Origin: Sphingobacterium sp. ML3W | GTDB lineage: Bacteria > Bacteroidota > Bacteroidia > Sphingobacteriales > Sphingobacteriaceae | Assembly (NCBI RefSeq): GCF_000747525.1 | Contig: NZ_CP009278.1 | Coordinates: 4,154,001 to 4,218,000, forward strand | Direction of reading: 5' to 3' | Length of the DNA stretch: 64,000 nucleotides | Part shown: one piece after another, positions 26,223-34,868 of the stretch | Layout of the letters: every line of letters starts with the position of its first letter | Position numbering within the stretch: position 1 is the stretch's first letter | The notes under the pieces: model-generated | What the model was told of the DNA's origin: nothing | Database searches by the model: none | What the model saw: the letters and a program-made list of their open reading frames with translations, nothing else | Translations under genes and position numbers: made by a program

Positions 26223-26765
26223 ATCTGCATGTAATATAAGAATATCATCTAGCTACCATATACCTACCTGAATCTACACAGCAATTGCTCTTGGTAAGAA
26301 TAGTCATTCTTACCGATTCGAGAACAGCTATATTTTTCAAATCCACGATAGCTGCAGCTCGTCTTTACCGGATCATAAATATGGATTATATGCCTTTATA
26401 AAATGAATTATATACAGCATAACCATCTTTAAATCCGCTGAAGTGACAATACAATTAACAACACACGCCCAAAAACCCTACTCCTATTCATCAAAAATAT
26501 TGTAGCTAAAAGTACCTCTTTGGTTGAGGAAAGAAAAAAAATCATTGAATGGACGACTTGAGCAGGTAAAGACAATATTTAATTTGAAATATAATTAATA
26601 ATTATATAGATTTGTTTTAGATAATAGTAAGACTATTTTAAACCATTTATATAAATCAAGTTCATTAATAGAATAAAACTTGTTTTCAAAATAAACGATT
26701 TAAATTATAATCGGGAACATTTTATCAATTATATTTTATCATATACCTAAAAACAATAACCTCCC
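26223..26765. other. Intergenic region upstream of the putative toxin gene
   Basis: 543 bp without a supported gene. It contains a 9-bp perfect hairpin GGTAAGAAT-AGTC-ATTCTTACC at 26293-26314 and is otherwise very AT-rich. A TATATTTT close to 26730 could be a minus-seven element for the next gene, but no TTG is correctly spaced. Confidence 0.45.
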
Positions 26766-27539
26766 ATGACTAGATTTACACAAAAGATGATGTTAATCCT
26801 GTTGATTTTTTCCAGTCAACTTGTCGTTAACTGTTCCTCAGATGATGATTCAATTAATGAAGTAATTGAAAATTCGACCATTTGGATGGATGATTTAGAG
26901 TCATCACTTGGTACAGGTACAAAAGCCAAATTGAATAGTTGGATAGACAAGGGTTTAAATTCAACCAAACTCAAAGATGCTTTTTCCAAATCAAACGATA
27001 AGTCGGGCTTAATGACTAATCTAGAATCTGCTATCAGCATTTATCACCAACGGGTATTCATTGAAGATTGGGATAATATTCCTGGAATTGCTAAATTTGA
27101 TTACAAATCAAATGGTTTATCATCGGGCATAACAAATCCTGATTGGAATAATCCAGATTTAGATTTACCTGCTATAGAAGCGGCAAACTTTGTTGATGCT
27201 GCTGCAACGGTATTACCTGCCGGAACAAAGATTTATCGTGTCACTGGTGGTAATCCAGCGGGCGGATATTGGACAAGAGAAAAACCTAGCTCTATTGGAG
27301 CTGTAATCGGCGGAACTGCTGTTCAGCCGGCTTGGAATGATTTTAGCAAGTGCTACGAATATGAGGTTCCAAAAGAACTAACGTTGAAAGTGTGGCAAGG
27401 TATAACAGCAAGACAACCTATCGCGATGGGGGTAATCAACCCTCACTTACCTGGGGGAGATGTGCAACTGTTTCTCCCACCAGTTGTTAGGGACGAAGCG
27501 TTTAAAAAATTAGTGATACAAACAGCATTACTATGGTAA
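26766..27539 (+). CDS. Surface lipoprotein with TNT/ADP-ribosyltransferase-like C-terminus; putative contact toxin
   Basis: 257 aa, no family named with certainty. The signal peptide ends at Cys23 (VVNC), followed by SSDDDS, resembling the acidic lipoprotein export signal that sends Bacteroidota lipoproteins to the cell surface. Residues 40-125 are helical and polar. Residues 150-239 look like a compact NAD-utilising toxin fold: GTKIYRVTGG (Arg158), GGYW (166-169), CYEYEV, VWQGITA and PGGDVQLFLPP (Gln234). The order Arg, then G-aromatic, then GG-x-Q near the end recalls the tuberculosis necrotizing toxin NADase family. The stop overlaps the start of a small gene by 7 nt, as in effector-immunity pairs. 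The lipoprotein call is strong; toxin function is inference. Confidence 0.45.
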   Translation: MTRFTQKMMLILLIFSSQLVVNCSSDDDSINEVIENSTIWMDDLESSLGTGTKAKLNSWIDKGLNSTKLKDAFSKSNDKSGLMTNLESAISIYHQRVFIEDWDNIPGIAKFDYKSNGLSSGITNPDWNNPDLDLPAIEAANFVDAAATVLPAGTKIYRVTGGNPAGGYWTREKPSSIGAVIGGTAVQPAWNDFSKCYEYEVPKELTLKVWQGITARQPIAMGVINPHLPGGDVQLFLPPVVRDEAFKKLVIQTALLW

Positions 27540-27808
27540 ATTCTGAGAAAATTAAAAATGATTACTTACAACTGTTGCGGTTGATTGAAAAAGAATCTTT
27601 AATAGATACATCTATTTCGAGATACCTGAACTATTTGAACAAATACAAAAACAAGTTCATAGACCAAAGTAATCTACAACATAAAGAGGAATTAAAGGAA
27701 TTTTTAAAAGGAGCAAATAGGTTCTCTGACGAGTTTTCCTTCTCCGATCAGAATATTTCTCAGATTCGGTCATTGATCAATAATCTTTATGAAACATTAA
27801 ATCACTAG
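27533..27808 (+). CDS. Small cytoplasmic protein coupled to the lipoprotein gene; putative immunity protein
   Basis: 91 aa, not recognised. It has no signal peptide or membrane helix; it is Lys/Asn/Leu-rich and predicted mostly helical (DYLQLLRLIEKESLIDTSIS and HKEELKEFLKGANRF). The start ATG lies inside the end of the preceding gene (shared ATGGTAA), so translation is coupled. It is followed 24 bp later by a strong terminator, making a two-gene unit. Size, lack of export signal and coupling fit an immunity protein, which would need to protect the cytoplasm against an NAD-degrading toxin. Alternatively it may be a chaperone or unrelated. Existence as a gene is likely; function is a proposal. 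Confidence 0.6.
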   Translation: MVNSEKIKNDYLQLLRLIEKESLIDTSISRYLNYLNKYKNKFIDQSNLQHKEELKEFLKGANRFSDEFSFSDQNISQIRSLINNLYETLNH

Positions 27809-27832
27809 TAATAAGAGCTGTCAATACACAAT

Positions 27833-27869
27833 AAGAAAACCTCTCCATTGCTGATGGAGAGGTTTTCTT
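27833..27869 (+). terminator. Strong intrinsic terminator closing the two-gene lipoprotein cassette
   Basis: Perfect 16-bp stem (27833-27848 with 27854-27869), five-base loop TGCTG, and a T-rich 3' arm followed by TT. It isolates the cassette from the HD-hydrolase gene downstream. Confidence 0.88.
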
Positions 27870-27979
27870 TTATAGCATTAAAACTGCTCCACCACCCTAA
27901 ATTAAGGGAAATACGAGAACAATGAGGAAATTGGTATGTCGAAGTTTATCTTTGTAAAACATTTTATAATTGATTACAA

Positions 27980-28573
27980 ATGGATTTCAAAAATTTACTC
28001 AAACAAATTGATTTCATAAAAGAAATTGACAAAGTCAAGTATATCCAAAGGAAAACCAAGTTGTTCAATAGCGATCGAAAAGAAAACGATGCTGAACACA
28101 GTTGGCATTTGGCACTCATGGCGATGGTTTTAACGGAGCACTCAAATGAATCTATAGATATTTTAAAAGTGATAAAAATGGTTCTCATACATGATATTGT
28201 CGAGATCGATGCCGGAGATACATTTATTTACGACACCAAAAAAAACCACGCTAATACTGACGAAGAGAGATTAGCCGCTAATCGTATTTTTGGTTTATTA
28301 CCGAAGAAACAATCGCAGGAATTCATTGACATCTGGGAAGAATTTGAGGCTGGATTAACATCAGAAGCTAAGTTTGCAAAAGCAATGGATCGCCTAGAAC
28401 CGCTCTTACAAAATACGTCAAATAGCGGTGGGACATGGAATGAATTTGGTGTCAGCTATAGCAAAGTATACGAAAAAAAGAAAGTCATTGATGCGGGATC
28501 TAGATCAATATGGAAGTATGCTGAAAAACTAATCAATGAGAGTGTAGATCAGGGTATTTTGAAGAAAGATTGA
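27980..28573 (+). CDS. HD-domain phosphohydrolase, YfbR/HDDC2-like 5'-deoxynucleotidase
   Basis: 197-aa cytoplasmic metal-dependent phosphohydrolase. The HD signature is AEHSWHLA (His40, His43), then LIHDIVEIDAGD (His71, Asp72, Glu75, Asp77), then a downstream Asp in KAMDRLEPLLQN. The set and length match HD_3 proteins such as YfbR, which remove phosphate from deoxynucleoside monophosphates. Start ATG 27980. A perfect minus-seven element TATCTTTG at 27947-27954 lies ahead of the gene, though no TTG stands 19-20 bp before it. It is not obviously operonic with the cassette upstream because a terminator intervenes. Confidence 0.85.
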   Translation: MDFKNLLKQIDFIKEIDKVKYIQRKTKLFNSDRKENDAEHSWHLALMAMVLTEHSNESIDILKVIKMVLIHDIVEIDAGDTFIYDTKKNHANTDEERLAANRIFGLLPKKQSQEFIDIWEEFEAGLTSEAKFAKAMDRLEPLLQNTSNSGGTWNEFGVSYSKVYEKKKVIDAGSRSIWKYAEKLINESVDQGILKKD

Positions 28574-28740
28574 ATCGCAAAATTAGGTTTACTGCATGAG
28601 CTATTTCATGTTTTTATCAAAGTAAGTTTCGATAGCGACCCTATTAGAATACGTATCGAAACGAGTCAACTGCATAAAGTTGTTTTTTTATAGCGCATTG
28701 TATAGATTTGTCTTCTCTATACCTTCAACACAAAAAGACG

Positions 28741-29568
28741 ATGCAAATTTTCTATGTAATTTTCAACGGAAAACTGATTCCTGAACACGAAGCCCAACTG
28801 TCCATCAATGATCTCGCTATCGTCCGTGGATATGGTATATTTGATTTTTTCAAAACTGTCCAAGGTCTTCCGATCTTTTTAGAAGATAACCTAGATCGCT
28901 TTTATCAATCGGCATATTTAATGGATCTCCCCGTCAACTATTCAAGAGAGGAAATTAAACAATTCATCAACAATTTGATGCAAGCTAACAGAATACCAGA
29001 CTCTGGCATTAAATTATTGTTAACAGGTGGTTACAGTACTGATGGCTATAGCATTGCTGAACCTAATTTAATCATTAGCCAACAACCGCTGAAACGCAAT
29101 ATCACTTTGGAAGAACGGGGCTTAAAGCTGCTCCCTTTCGAGTACCATCGCCCATTCAGTCAAGTTAAATCCATTGATTATGTCATGGGAATACAAGCAT
29201 TGAAAGAGGCCAAGAGACACGGTGCTGACGATATATTGTATGTACAGAATGGTTTAATTTCAGAATGTCCACGTGCCAACTTCTTTTTGATAAGCTCGGA
29301 GGGGAAGTTACTAACCGCAGCGGACGATGTCTTACCTGGTATTACACGAAAGAAAATTCTTGAAACGGCGAACAAAATATTGGATATCGAAGTCCGGGAC
29401 ATCAGCCTAAGGGATGTAGCGGATACCGCCGAAGCTTTCATAAGCTCTACTACTAAAAATATTACTCCAGTCATATCATTAGTTGGTTTTAAGGATTTTG
29501 GATTACAGGCGGGTCCGATTACAAAACAATTGCAACATCTCTTGCAAAATTTAATTTACAATAAATAG
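28741..29568 (+). CDS. Class IV aminotransferase (branched-chain or D-amino-acid aminotransferase-like)
   Basis: 275-aa PLP enzyme of fold type IV. The start was set at ATG 28741; an upstream TTG at 28708 only adds a non-conserved tail. Family features are FNGKLIPEHEAQLSINDLAIVRGYGIFDFFKTVQG at the N-terminus, LDRFYQSAYLMDLP, the PLP lysine in VKSIDYVMGIQALKEAKRHGADDILYVQNG, and ISECPRANFFLI with the Glu that contacts the cofactor. ALPGITRKKILE is replaced by VLPGITRKKILE. The members BCAT, DAAT and ADC lyase are hard to separate by motif. The length is closer to DAAT or 4-amino-4-deoxychorismate lyase than to the longer BCATs. The gene is single. Confidence 0.86.
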   Translation: MQIFYVIFNGKLIPEHEAQLSINDLAIVRGYGIFDFFKTVQGLPIFLEDNLDRFYQSAYLMDLPVNYSREEIKQFINNLMQANRIPDSGIKLLLTGGYSTDGYSIAEPNLIISQQPLKRNITLEERGLKLLPFEYHRPFSQVKSIDYVMGIQALKEAKRHGADDILYVQNGLISECPRANFFLISSEGKLLTAADDVLPGITRKKILETANKILDIEVRDISLRDVADTAEAFISSTTKNITPVISLVGFKDFGLQAGPITKQLQHLLQNLIYNK

Positions 29569-29645
29569 CACGTAAATGATTAGGAGAATATGACAGCAGT
29601 TACTGAATATATTGTACACAAATTGCATATTTTTGTAACAGAATT

Positions 29646-30317
29646 CTATGATTTTATGATGCTGATAATTTTTCCATAGCCCCTTGATTGCGCATGCTGT
29701 AAGGGCGTTACCCCGTCATGATCGGGGATATCCATTCTGGCACCTGCATCTTTTAAAATCTGAACAATTTGTTGGTATTTTTCACTACCATCTCCTAATA
29801 CTATTGCTTCCATCAAGCCGGTCCACCCTAAACGGTTAACATGATCGATTGGATAGCCTTTGGTATTTACCAATAGCCTGACCGTTTCTACATGCCCTCG
29901 TTCGCAGGCTGGTATCAATGCCGACCCATTATAACGATTGAAAATATCGAAGCGTGCACCATTATCCAAATATAATTGTACCAATTCAGTTTGTCCACTT
30001 GCTCCAGCATACAAAAAAGGACTATCATAATTGTCAGATTGCTGATTTACATCAGCTCCAAATTTCACCAACAACTTGGCCATTTCAGTTTGTTTATTAA
30101 CAGTCGAAATCAATAATATAGAACGATTCGTATCGTCAACGGCATTCACATTAGCCTTATCTTCTAAAGCTGCTGCAACGCTTTGAATAGCACCTTCTTG
30201 TACTAATTTTATAATATCCATATCAGTCATTTCTCCAGATTTAAGGGAGTTTGATGGTGCAGCACGACAGGAGGTAATAGACACCATAAACGTCAATAAA
30301 AAAAAGATAATTTTCAT
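29646..30317 (-). CDS. Ankyrin-repeat lipoprotein
   Basis: 223-aa exported protein. ATG 30317 was chosen over 30341 because it begins directly with a lipoprotein signal (MKIIFFLLTFMVSITSC, lipid-bearing Cys17). About five ankyrin repeats occupy residues 40-220, with units such as TEMAKLLVKFGADVNQQSDN, TELVQLYLDNGARFDIFNR and VETVRLLVN. Ankyrin repeats bind proteins; here they would face the periplasm or outer membrane. The gene starts 10 bp after the stop of the CodA-like amidohydrolase gene, so it is probably its partner in an operon, perhaps tethering or protecting the enzyme. That role is inferred; in other bacteria ankyrin lipoproteins accompany catalases. Confidence 0.85.
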   Translation of the reverse strand: MKIIFFLLTFMVSITSCRAAPSNSLKSGEMTDMDIIKLVQEGAIQSVAAALEDKANVNAVDDTNRSILLISTVNKQTEMAKLLVKFGADVNQQSDNYDSPFLYAGASGQTELVQLYLDNGARFDIFNRYNGSALIPACERGHVETVRLLVNTKGYPIDHVNRLGWTGLMEAIVLGDGSEKYQQIVQILKDAGARMDIPDHDGVTPLQHAQSRGYGKIISIIKS

Positions 30318-30327
30318 ACAATAGTAT

Positions 30328-31671
30328 TTAAAACACAACATTACCCTTATATACCAAAGACTTAACCTGAGATATCCGAGAAACAGCCTCGGCAGAACAA
30401 CGTGCGTCTATAAAAACCAAATCTGCATCATCTCCTACCTTTGGCCATTGTTGTACCCCTTTATCATCCAAAGGTAAGATACCTGCCGTAGCTAGTTTTA
30501 ACATTCTAGATAAACCAAATTCTGAAGAATAACCATACAATTGTGCCGCAAGATTAGCTTTCTGTAACACGCTCCCCGTACCGAATGTGTTCCAATGGTC
30601 CACAATACTATCATTTCCGGTCATTACTTCAACGCCATATTTCATCAGTGTAGGAATTGGCATGATGAGCCCACCAAACGGTATAGTTGAAACAATACCT
30701 ATTTGAGCATTTGCTAATTTTTCAGATATTTCTTCCTGCTTTGCTTTATCCAGTCTTGCTAGTACAAAACAATGGCTGAGATACGTTTTCCCTTTTAGAC
30801 TTGGATTTTCGTTTACTTTATTGATTAGATATTCCATCGTATCTAATCCTGAATCTCCTGACTCATGTAGATGTATATCAATACCTTTACCATTATCTAA
30901 TGATAATTGCACAGTAAAATCTATTGTTCTTTCAATCGCACCGTCAATAGTGAAAGGATCTACACCACCTATAAAATCAATATCCATTTTTGCAGCCTCT
31001 TTTAAGTAAGATGCCGAATCCGTATAAAACACACCGTGCTGTGGAAATGCAACTAGTTCAGCTCCAAAAACTTTCTTTTTATTTTCTAACGCTACTTGAA
31101 GATTTTTTAATGAATCTAGCTTAGATGTCGGTTCGATATTGACATGACTCCTAGCAAATGAAGTTCCCTTTGACTGTAACAGTTCAATCATCTTTTCTGC
31201 CTTATGGGTAGCATTTTTCAACATATCGGGCAATATCTGCTGCTCTAACGCAATCATCCCCTTTACACCACCTGAACCTCGTTTAATGGCTTGCCATTTA
31301 TCGCCATAAAAAGTTTTATCCAAATGGATGTGCATATCCTTAAATGAAGGTAGCATTAACATTCCTTTCGCATCTATTGCTGCAACCCCTGGTTGGTTAC
31401 TGCTGATTTTGCTTATTTTTCCATCTGCTATTTCGACAGAAAAAAGCTCGGTTTTGGTAGCGATAACTTCGTCGCCAGCATACTCAAAACCAGTTTCCAG
31501 AAGAACGTTTTTTAACGTATAAACCTTGGTCGACTTTAGACCTTCGCTATGATATTTCATTTCGTTCTGACTTGTCTCTGCATGCAATATTCCAGGTACT
31601 ATGGTCAGTCCTGCTAGACTTAATGCTGAATTTTTAAGAAAGTTTTTGCGTGATATACCTAATTTTTCCAT
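30328..31671 (-). CDS. Exported CodA-like amidohydrolase (cytosine deaminase family)
   Basis: 447-aa metal-dependent hydrolase with an N-terminal SRKNFLKNSALSLAG sequence, a Tat-like signal with RK in place of RR, followed by a hydrophobic stretch to about residue 31. Metal ligands are visible: His114 and His116 in MHIHLDKTF, a His in IDIHLHESGDSG, a His in YLSHCF and the Asp in MTGNDS. HLDK is characteristic of cytosine deaminase-like enzymes. Periplasmic location would be unusual for a cytosine deaminase, so another cyclic amide may be the substrate. It precedes the ankyrin lipoprotein gene by 10 bp. An IS4-family element is inserted 71 bp upstream of the start and probably separates it from part of its native promoter. 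Confidence 0.82.
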   Translation of the reverse strand: MEKLGISRKNFLKNSALSLAGLTIVPGILHAETSQNEMKYHSEGLKSTKVYTLKNVLLETGFEYAGDEVIATKTELFSVEIADGKISKISSNQPGVAAIDAKGMLMLPSFKDMHIHLDKTFYGDKWQAIKRGSGGVKGMIALEQQILPDMLKNATHKAEKMIELLQSKGTSFARSHVNIEPTSKLDSLKNLQVALENKKKVFGAELVAFPQHGVFYTDSASYLKEAAKMDIDFIGGVDPFTIDGAIERTIDFTVQLSLDNGKGIDIHLHESGDSGLDTMEYLINKVNENPSLKGKTYLSHCFVLARLDKAKQEEISEKLANAQIGIVSTIPFGGLIMPIPTLMKYGVEVMTGNDSIVDHWNTFGTGSVLQKANLAAQLYGYSSEFGLSRMLKLATAGILPLDDKGVQQWPKVGDDADLVFIDARCSAEAVSRISQVKSLVYKGNVVF

Positions 31672-31827
31672 AATTATTATACTCGATATGATGACATTTC
31701 TGTTTTAAAAGTAGATGTCGTTCACAAAGTTACATATTCAATCACTTCCGTCCTAAATAAATTTTAGGCGCGTGTTTCCCTTGAAACAGTATCTATTTTT
31801 AGATAATTTCAATTTTGACCCTATTTT

Positions 31828-33003
31828 TTAGTCTGAGAATATCTGTAGCTGTCCATTTTTACCCTTAACTGGTGGCCTGATAAAAGGATCATCTATCCAT
31901 TGCCATATATTTATTTTCACGAATATATTCATCCTGATAAACCCGACCAAGTTAGACAGATTCCAATCGTATTTAGCCTTCTTCTGAAGGTATTTGAGCA
32001 GTAATATTCCAATCAACGAAGTCCATATTTGGATCATGACCGCATTTTCAGAAGTACCCACAAAAGATGATATTTTTAAGCGTTGCTTCAGATGCTTGAA
32101 GAAAATCTCGATCTGCCATCGCTGTTTATAAATGTTAGCTACTAGTGATGCCTTCCATTGGATATTATTTGTCAGAAAGTGGTACTGGTTGTCTGTGCTG
32201 CTGTCCCAAAAGTGAATCAAGCGTAATGGTTTAGAGTTGTATCTATCTGCTGATGGACCAGAAAGCTCAATGATCTCATCTTTAATGATTCCCTTTTCAA
32301 GGAGTGCTTCACTCTGGTATGACTTGATAACGTTGTACTTCATGTTAGTTTTACTCCTGGTAACAAAATAACAACCTCTGCTGTCCAAATCCCCGAGCCA
32401 GTTGTAATCCACATAACCTCTATCCACCACTACAACGCTTCCTTTGGAAAAACTATAGCTACCCGCACGCTGGCTTTCATGAACTTTCCCGTCTGTAATC
32501 TGCATGAAAACAGGAAGACATCCATCATAATCCAGCACAGTGTGCAGTTTTACAGCACCTTTGGTGCTTCTAAATTTAGCCCAGTCAAATACAGATAAAC
32601 ATAAAGGGATGATACTGGCATCCATCAGATAAACCTTGCGCTTTAATTGCGTTAGATCTTTGCGCAAATGGGTATCCTTTTGCCATAGCTTATCTAATAG
32701 CGAAAAGTACAGATCTTTAAAGAGTTCATGGGTGCGGTGCTTGTTGATATAGGAAATATTGGACTTGCTGGGTGCTCTACCAACACCTAAATGGTTCAAA
32801 TTACCAGTCGTACTACGTAAGCCATTACTGATATCACGAACTGAATCTGCAGAAGAAAAATGGCAAAACAACATGCTAGCAAGATGCGTCCAGCTGTTGA
32901 TCCCTTTACAATGTTTGTCACTCTTGTGCTTAGCAACCAAAACCTTGAATAATTCGCGGTCGATAAGTGATAAAATCTGACTAAAAACGTTTAAATTTAC
33001 CAT
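31828..33003 (-). CDS. IS4-family transposase (DUF4372-type N-terminus)
   Basis: 391-aa DDE transposase with no internal stops. Residues 1-75 resemble the DUF4372 leader found in many Bacteroidota IS4 transposases (FKVLVAKHKSDKHCKGINSWTHLASMLFCH). The catalytic core shows YLMDASIIPLC (first Asp), VVVDRGYVDYNWLG (second Asp) and IYKQRWQIEIFFKHLKQRLKISSFVG, the Y-(2)-R-(3)-E-(6)-K signature of IS4 with the catalytic Glu. Start ATG 33003. It fills most of the 1349-bp element. Directly upstream of the start is a hairpin that could limit translation from read-through mRNA. Confidence 0.95.
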   Translation of the reverse strand: MVNLNVFSQILSLIDRELFKVLVAKHKSDKHCKGINSWTHLASMLFCHFSSADSVRDISNGLRSTTGNLNHLGVGRAPSKSNISYINKHRTHELFKDLYFSLLDKLWQKDTHLRKDLTQLKRKVYLMDASIIPLCLSVFDWAKFRSTKGAVKLHTVLDYDGCLPVFMQITDGKVHESQRAGSYSFSKGSVVVVDRGYVDYNWLGDLDSRGCYFVTRSKTNMKYNVIKSYQSEALLEKGIIKDEIIELSGPSADRYNSKPLRLIHFWDSSTDNQYHFLTNNIQWKASLVANIYKQRWQIEIFFKHLKQRLKISSFVGTSENAVMIQIWTSLIGILLLKYLQKKAKYDWNLSNLVGFIRMNIFVKINIWQWIDDPFIRPPVKGKNGQLQIFSD

Positions 33004-33064
33004 GGCGGTGTGTTAAAATTTGACGATTTAAATATAGCAACTTTGCTATAGCAAAACACCGCCA
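33003..33064 (-). promoter_or_regulatory. Hairpin over the transposase start
   Basis: TGGCGGTGT at 33003-33011 pairs exactly with ACACCGCCA at 33056-33064, with a nested TTTGCTATAGCAAA palindrome between. In a transcript that enters from outside the element, the start codon region would be sequestered, a control known for IS10 and IS50. The promoter itself is not identified. Confidence 0.45.
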
Positions 33065-33091
33065 CTTTTTTCAACGTTTAGGACGCTACTG

Positions 33092-33471
33092 ATATTCAAT
33101 CTAATGAAGCACTTTCAAAATCTTTAATATTACTTGAAAAATCATCTTTTTGTCCAAATGCATTACCTTAACTCCTTAGTTCGACAAAAATGATGTGCGG
33201 AATAAACAGCAGTTATGAGGCTATCGAGTAAAAGCAAATTAAAAAAAACTGAAACAATTCAATGCTATTAACTTCTACTCCTATAACGTAGCGGTCCCCA
33301 TAAGGAGTATTAACCACAAAATTTTAATAATAATTGTTATATGAGAATCTGGTAATAGTCGAATCCAAAGATAATATTGATTTTCGGCTTTAACAATCAA
33401 TGTCACCTATGCTCCATTAATAAAGGAACATGGTTGATAAAGGATGAGTACAAAAGTACCCAAAAGAGAAT
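33092..33471. other. Intergenic region beside the IS4-family element
   Basis: 380 bp from the right target duplicate to the end of the desaturase gene. It was contiguous with 31672-31742 before the insertion and may include displaced control sequences of the amidohydrolase gene. A 70-codon plus frame beginning at 33377 runs into the desaturase gene antisense and is not credible. No hairpin was identified. Confidence 0.5.
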
Positions 33472-34518
33472 CTACTCGCTTATTTCATTAAAACGATTTG
33501 CCCTTCTAAATGTCCCGAGGTCATTGAAGCGTACGCCATATTTCTTCATAATCTTGTGCGCCTGTTTTCTAGCGATGTGTCTAACATAGAAAGATTCATT
33601 GACGACAAAATGATGAATGCCATGCGTCCAACCAAAAAAGAAACAGAATATCTGAAATGGATAAGTCCACCAAACTGTTAAAATTTGTGTTTGTTCAATC
33701 ACATTTCCATGCTCAACATCTCCAAAATAATGTAAATTTGAAGTGATAAAGTGGAGACAAAACTGTCGTAATAGATTTGGAAGTAGGATAATAAAAATAA
33801 TAGGGTTACACCAATTTAATATTGATTTAATCATTTCTGGAAGAACAAAACCAATATCAAATTTTCTATTCAAAAAGTCCAGTAGCAAATCAGCTCCAAA
33901 AAAATACAATATAATATGAGAAGCGATTGTTAGTGGGATCAAGCCAAAGACGCCACACAATTTTATTTTATGAGCAGTTTCGAACTTCAAATTTCCATTA
34001 TCCACTTCACGCTTTATATCAGAGAACAATCCCCTGACCCGCAGTAAATTTCCTATTACCAAATCTGGTGTAAATAAAAGTCGTTTTAGGTTCCACTTTT
34101 CACCATTAGTAACCCCTCTTTCTTCAACGTCATGCAGGGTTCCTGAAAAACGATGATGATGCAAATGTAGTGTTCTTCTAAACCATGGGTTTAATGTCAA
34201 TGGTCTCAATATCCAAATAAAAAATAACATCAAATTATGAACGAACTTATTACTTTTAAAATAGATATAATGTATTAGATCATGTTCTAATTCGTGCAAC
34301 ACTCCAAATAAAAATGCATTCACAACAATTAGACTCCAGGTTGGCACCATATCGATATACCACAAGTACCCCATTAATAAGCTAATGCTTATGGAGAACA
34401 GGAAAATCGTAAGCCCAATTGCGTTCTGATATTTTAACATCGGATACTTCGATTTTAATACTTTATAAGATTCTACAATCTCTTTTCTGATTTTACTTGT
34501 TCTTTCTTGATGCGTCAC
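33472..34518 (-). CDS. Membrane fatty-acid desaturase/hydroxylase-family protein
   Basis: 348-aa integral membrane di-iron enzyme. The three histidine boxes are complete: HELEHDLIHY (His75, His79, His83), HLHHH (118-122) and HGIHH (299-303). Hydrophobic helices lie between boxes, around residues 33-70, 95-108 and 185-215. This arrangement is that of the FA_desaturase superfamily, which introduces double bonds or hydroxyls into acyl chains or carotenoids. The start is GTG at 34518. No acyl-carrier or electron-transfer gene is adjacent. The substrate, whether phospholipid acyl chain, sphingolipid or carotenoid, cannot be decided; sphingolipids are abundant in this group of organisms. Confidence 0.85.
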   Translation of the reverse strand: MTHQERTSKIRKEIVESYKVLKSKYPMLKYQNAIGLTIFLFSISISLLMGYLWYIDMVPTWSLIVVNAFLFGVLHELEHDLIHYIYFKSNKFVHNLMLFFIWILRPLTLNPWFRRTLHLHHHRFSGTLHDVEERGVTNGEKWNLKRLLFTPDLVIGNLLRVRGLFSDIKREVDNGNLKFETAHKIKLCGVFGLIPLTIASHIILYFFGADLLLDFLNRKFDIGFVLPEMIKSILNWCNPIIFIILLPNLLRQFCLHFITSNLHYFGDVEHGNVIEQTQILTVWWTYPFQIFCFFFGWTHGIHHFVVNESFYVRHIARKQAHKIMKKYGVRFNDLGTFRRANRFNEISE

Positions 34519-34776
34519 GCTTGTCTAAATTGAAATTCACTGCAATGTACCCATTATTAGATAAATAATATGATTCTAACTCAAAAGCAAACAAAGAACT
34601 GACATAAGTCGATTCTCTACTCCACGTGATTTTACCTGCTCAAGAGTAACTATATTGATCATATATCTTGTTCTAGATGAATTATTGTGAAGTTAGCAGT
34701 AAAGGAATAGGTATTAATATCTTATACCTTGCATAGACGATCTATCAACCCATTTGGATAAGTTAGTTTTTTTGAA
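34519..34776. other. Intergenic region, no gene seen
   Basis: Spacer between the glutaminase-family gene terminus and the desaturase start, both on minus. It should contain the desaturase promoter. Apart from the hairpin at 34777-34815 I see no gene or motif. Confidence 0.5.
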
Positions 34777-34815
34777 TTAACAAGAAACGGGACCTTTGGC
34801 CCCGTTTCTTGTTAA
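34777..34815. terminator. Hairpin terminator after the glutaminase-family gene
   Basis: Perfect 15-bp stem (34777-34791 with 34801-34815), with inner CC/GG pairs possible around loop TTT. It begins 54 bp past the stop of the minus gene. The better T-run (TATTTTTT) is on the plus side, so efficiency for the minus transcript is uncertain. Confidence 0.65.
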
Positions 34816-34868
34816 GCGCTATTTTTTAATCGAACGATTTAATTACTTTTTGATAATGATGTTGCCAT

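Larger units (their letters stand above)
31743..33091 (-). mobile_element. Complete IS4-family insertion sequence
   Basis: 1349-bp element with one transposase gene. Imperfect 15-bp terminal inverted repeats (31743-31757 and 33077-33091) match at 12 positions and share CGTCCTAAA. The flanks carry the direct repeat ATATTCAAT (31734-31742 and 33092-33100; the next base, C, also matches), read as a 9-bp target duplication. Intact ends and an intact ORF suggest recent movement. It lies in the region upstream of the amidohydrolase gene. Confidence 0.9.

Noticed and set aside
33377..33589. 70-codon plus frame beside the IS4-family element
   Set aside because: Half lies antisense within the desaturase gene and there is no start signal.
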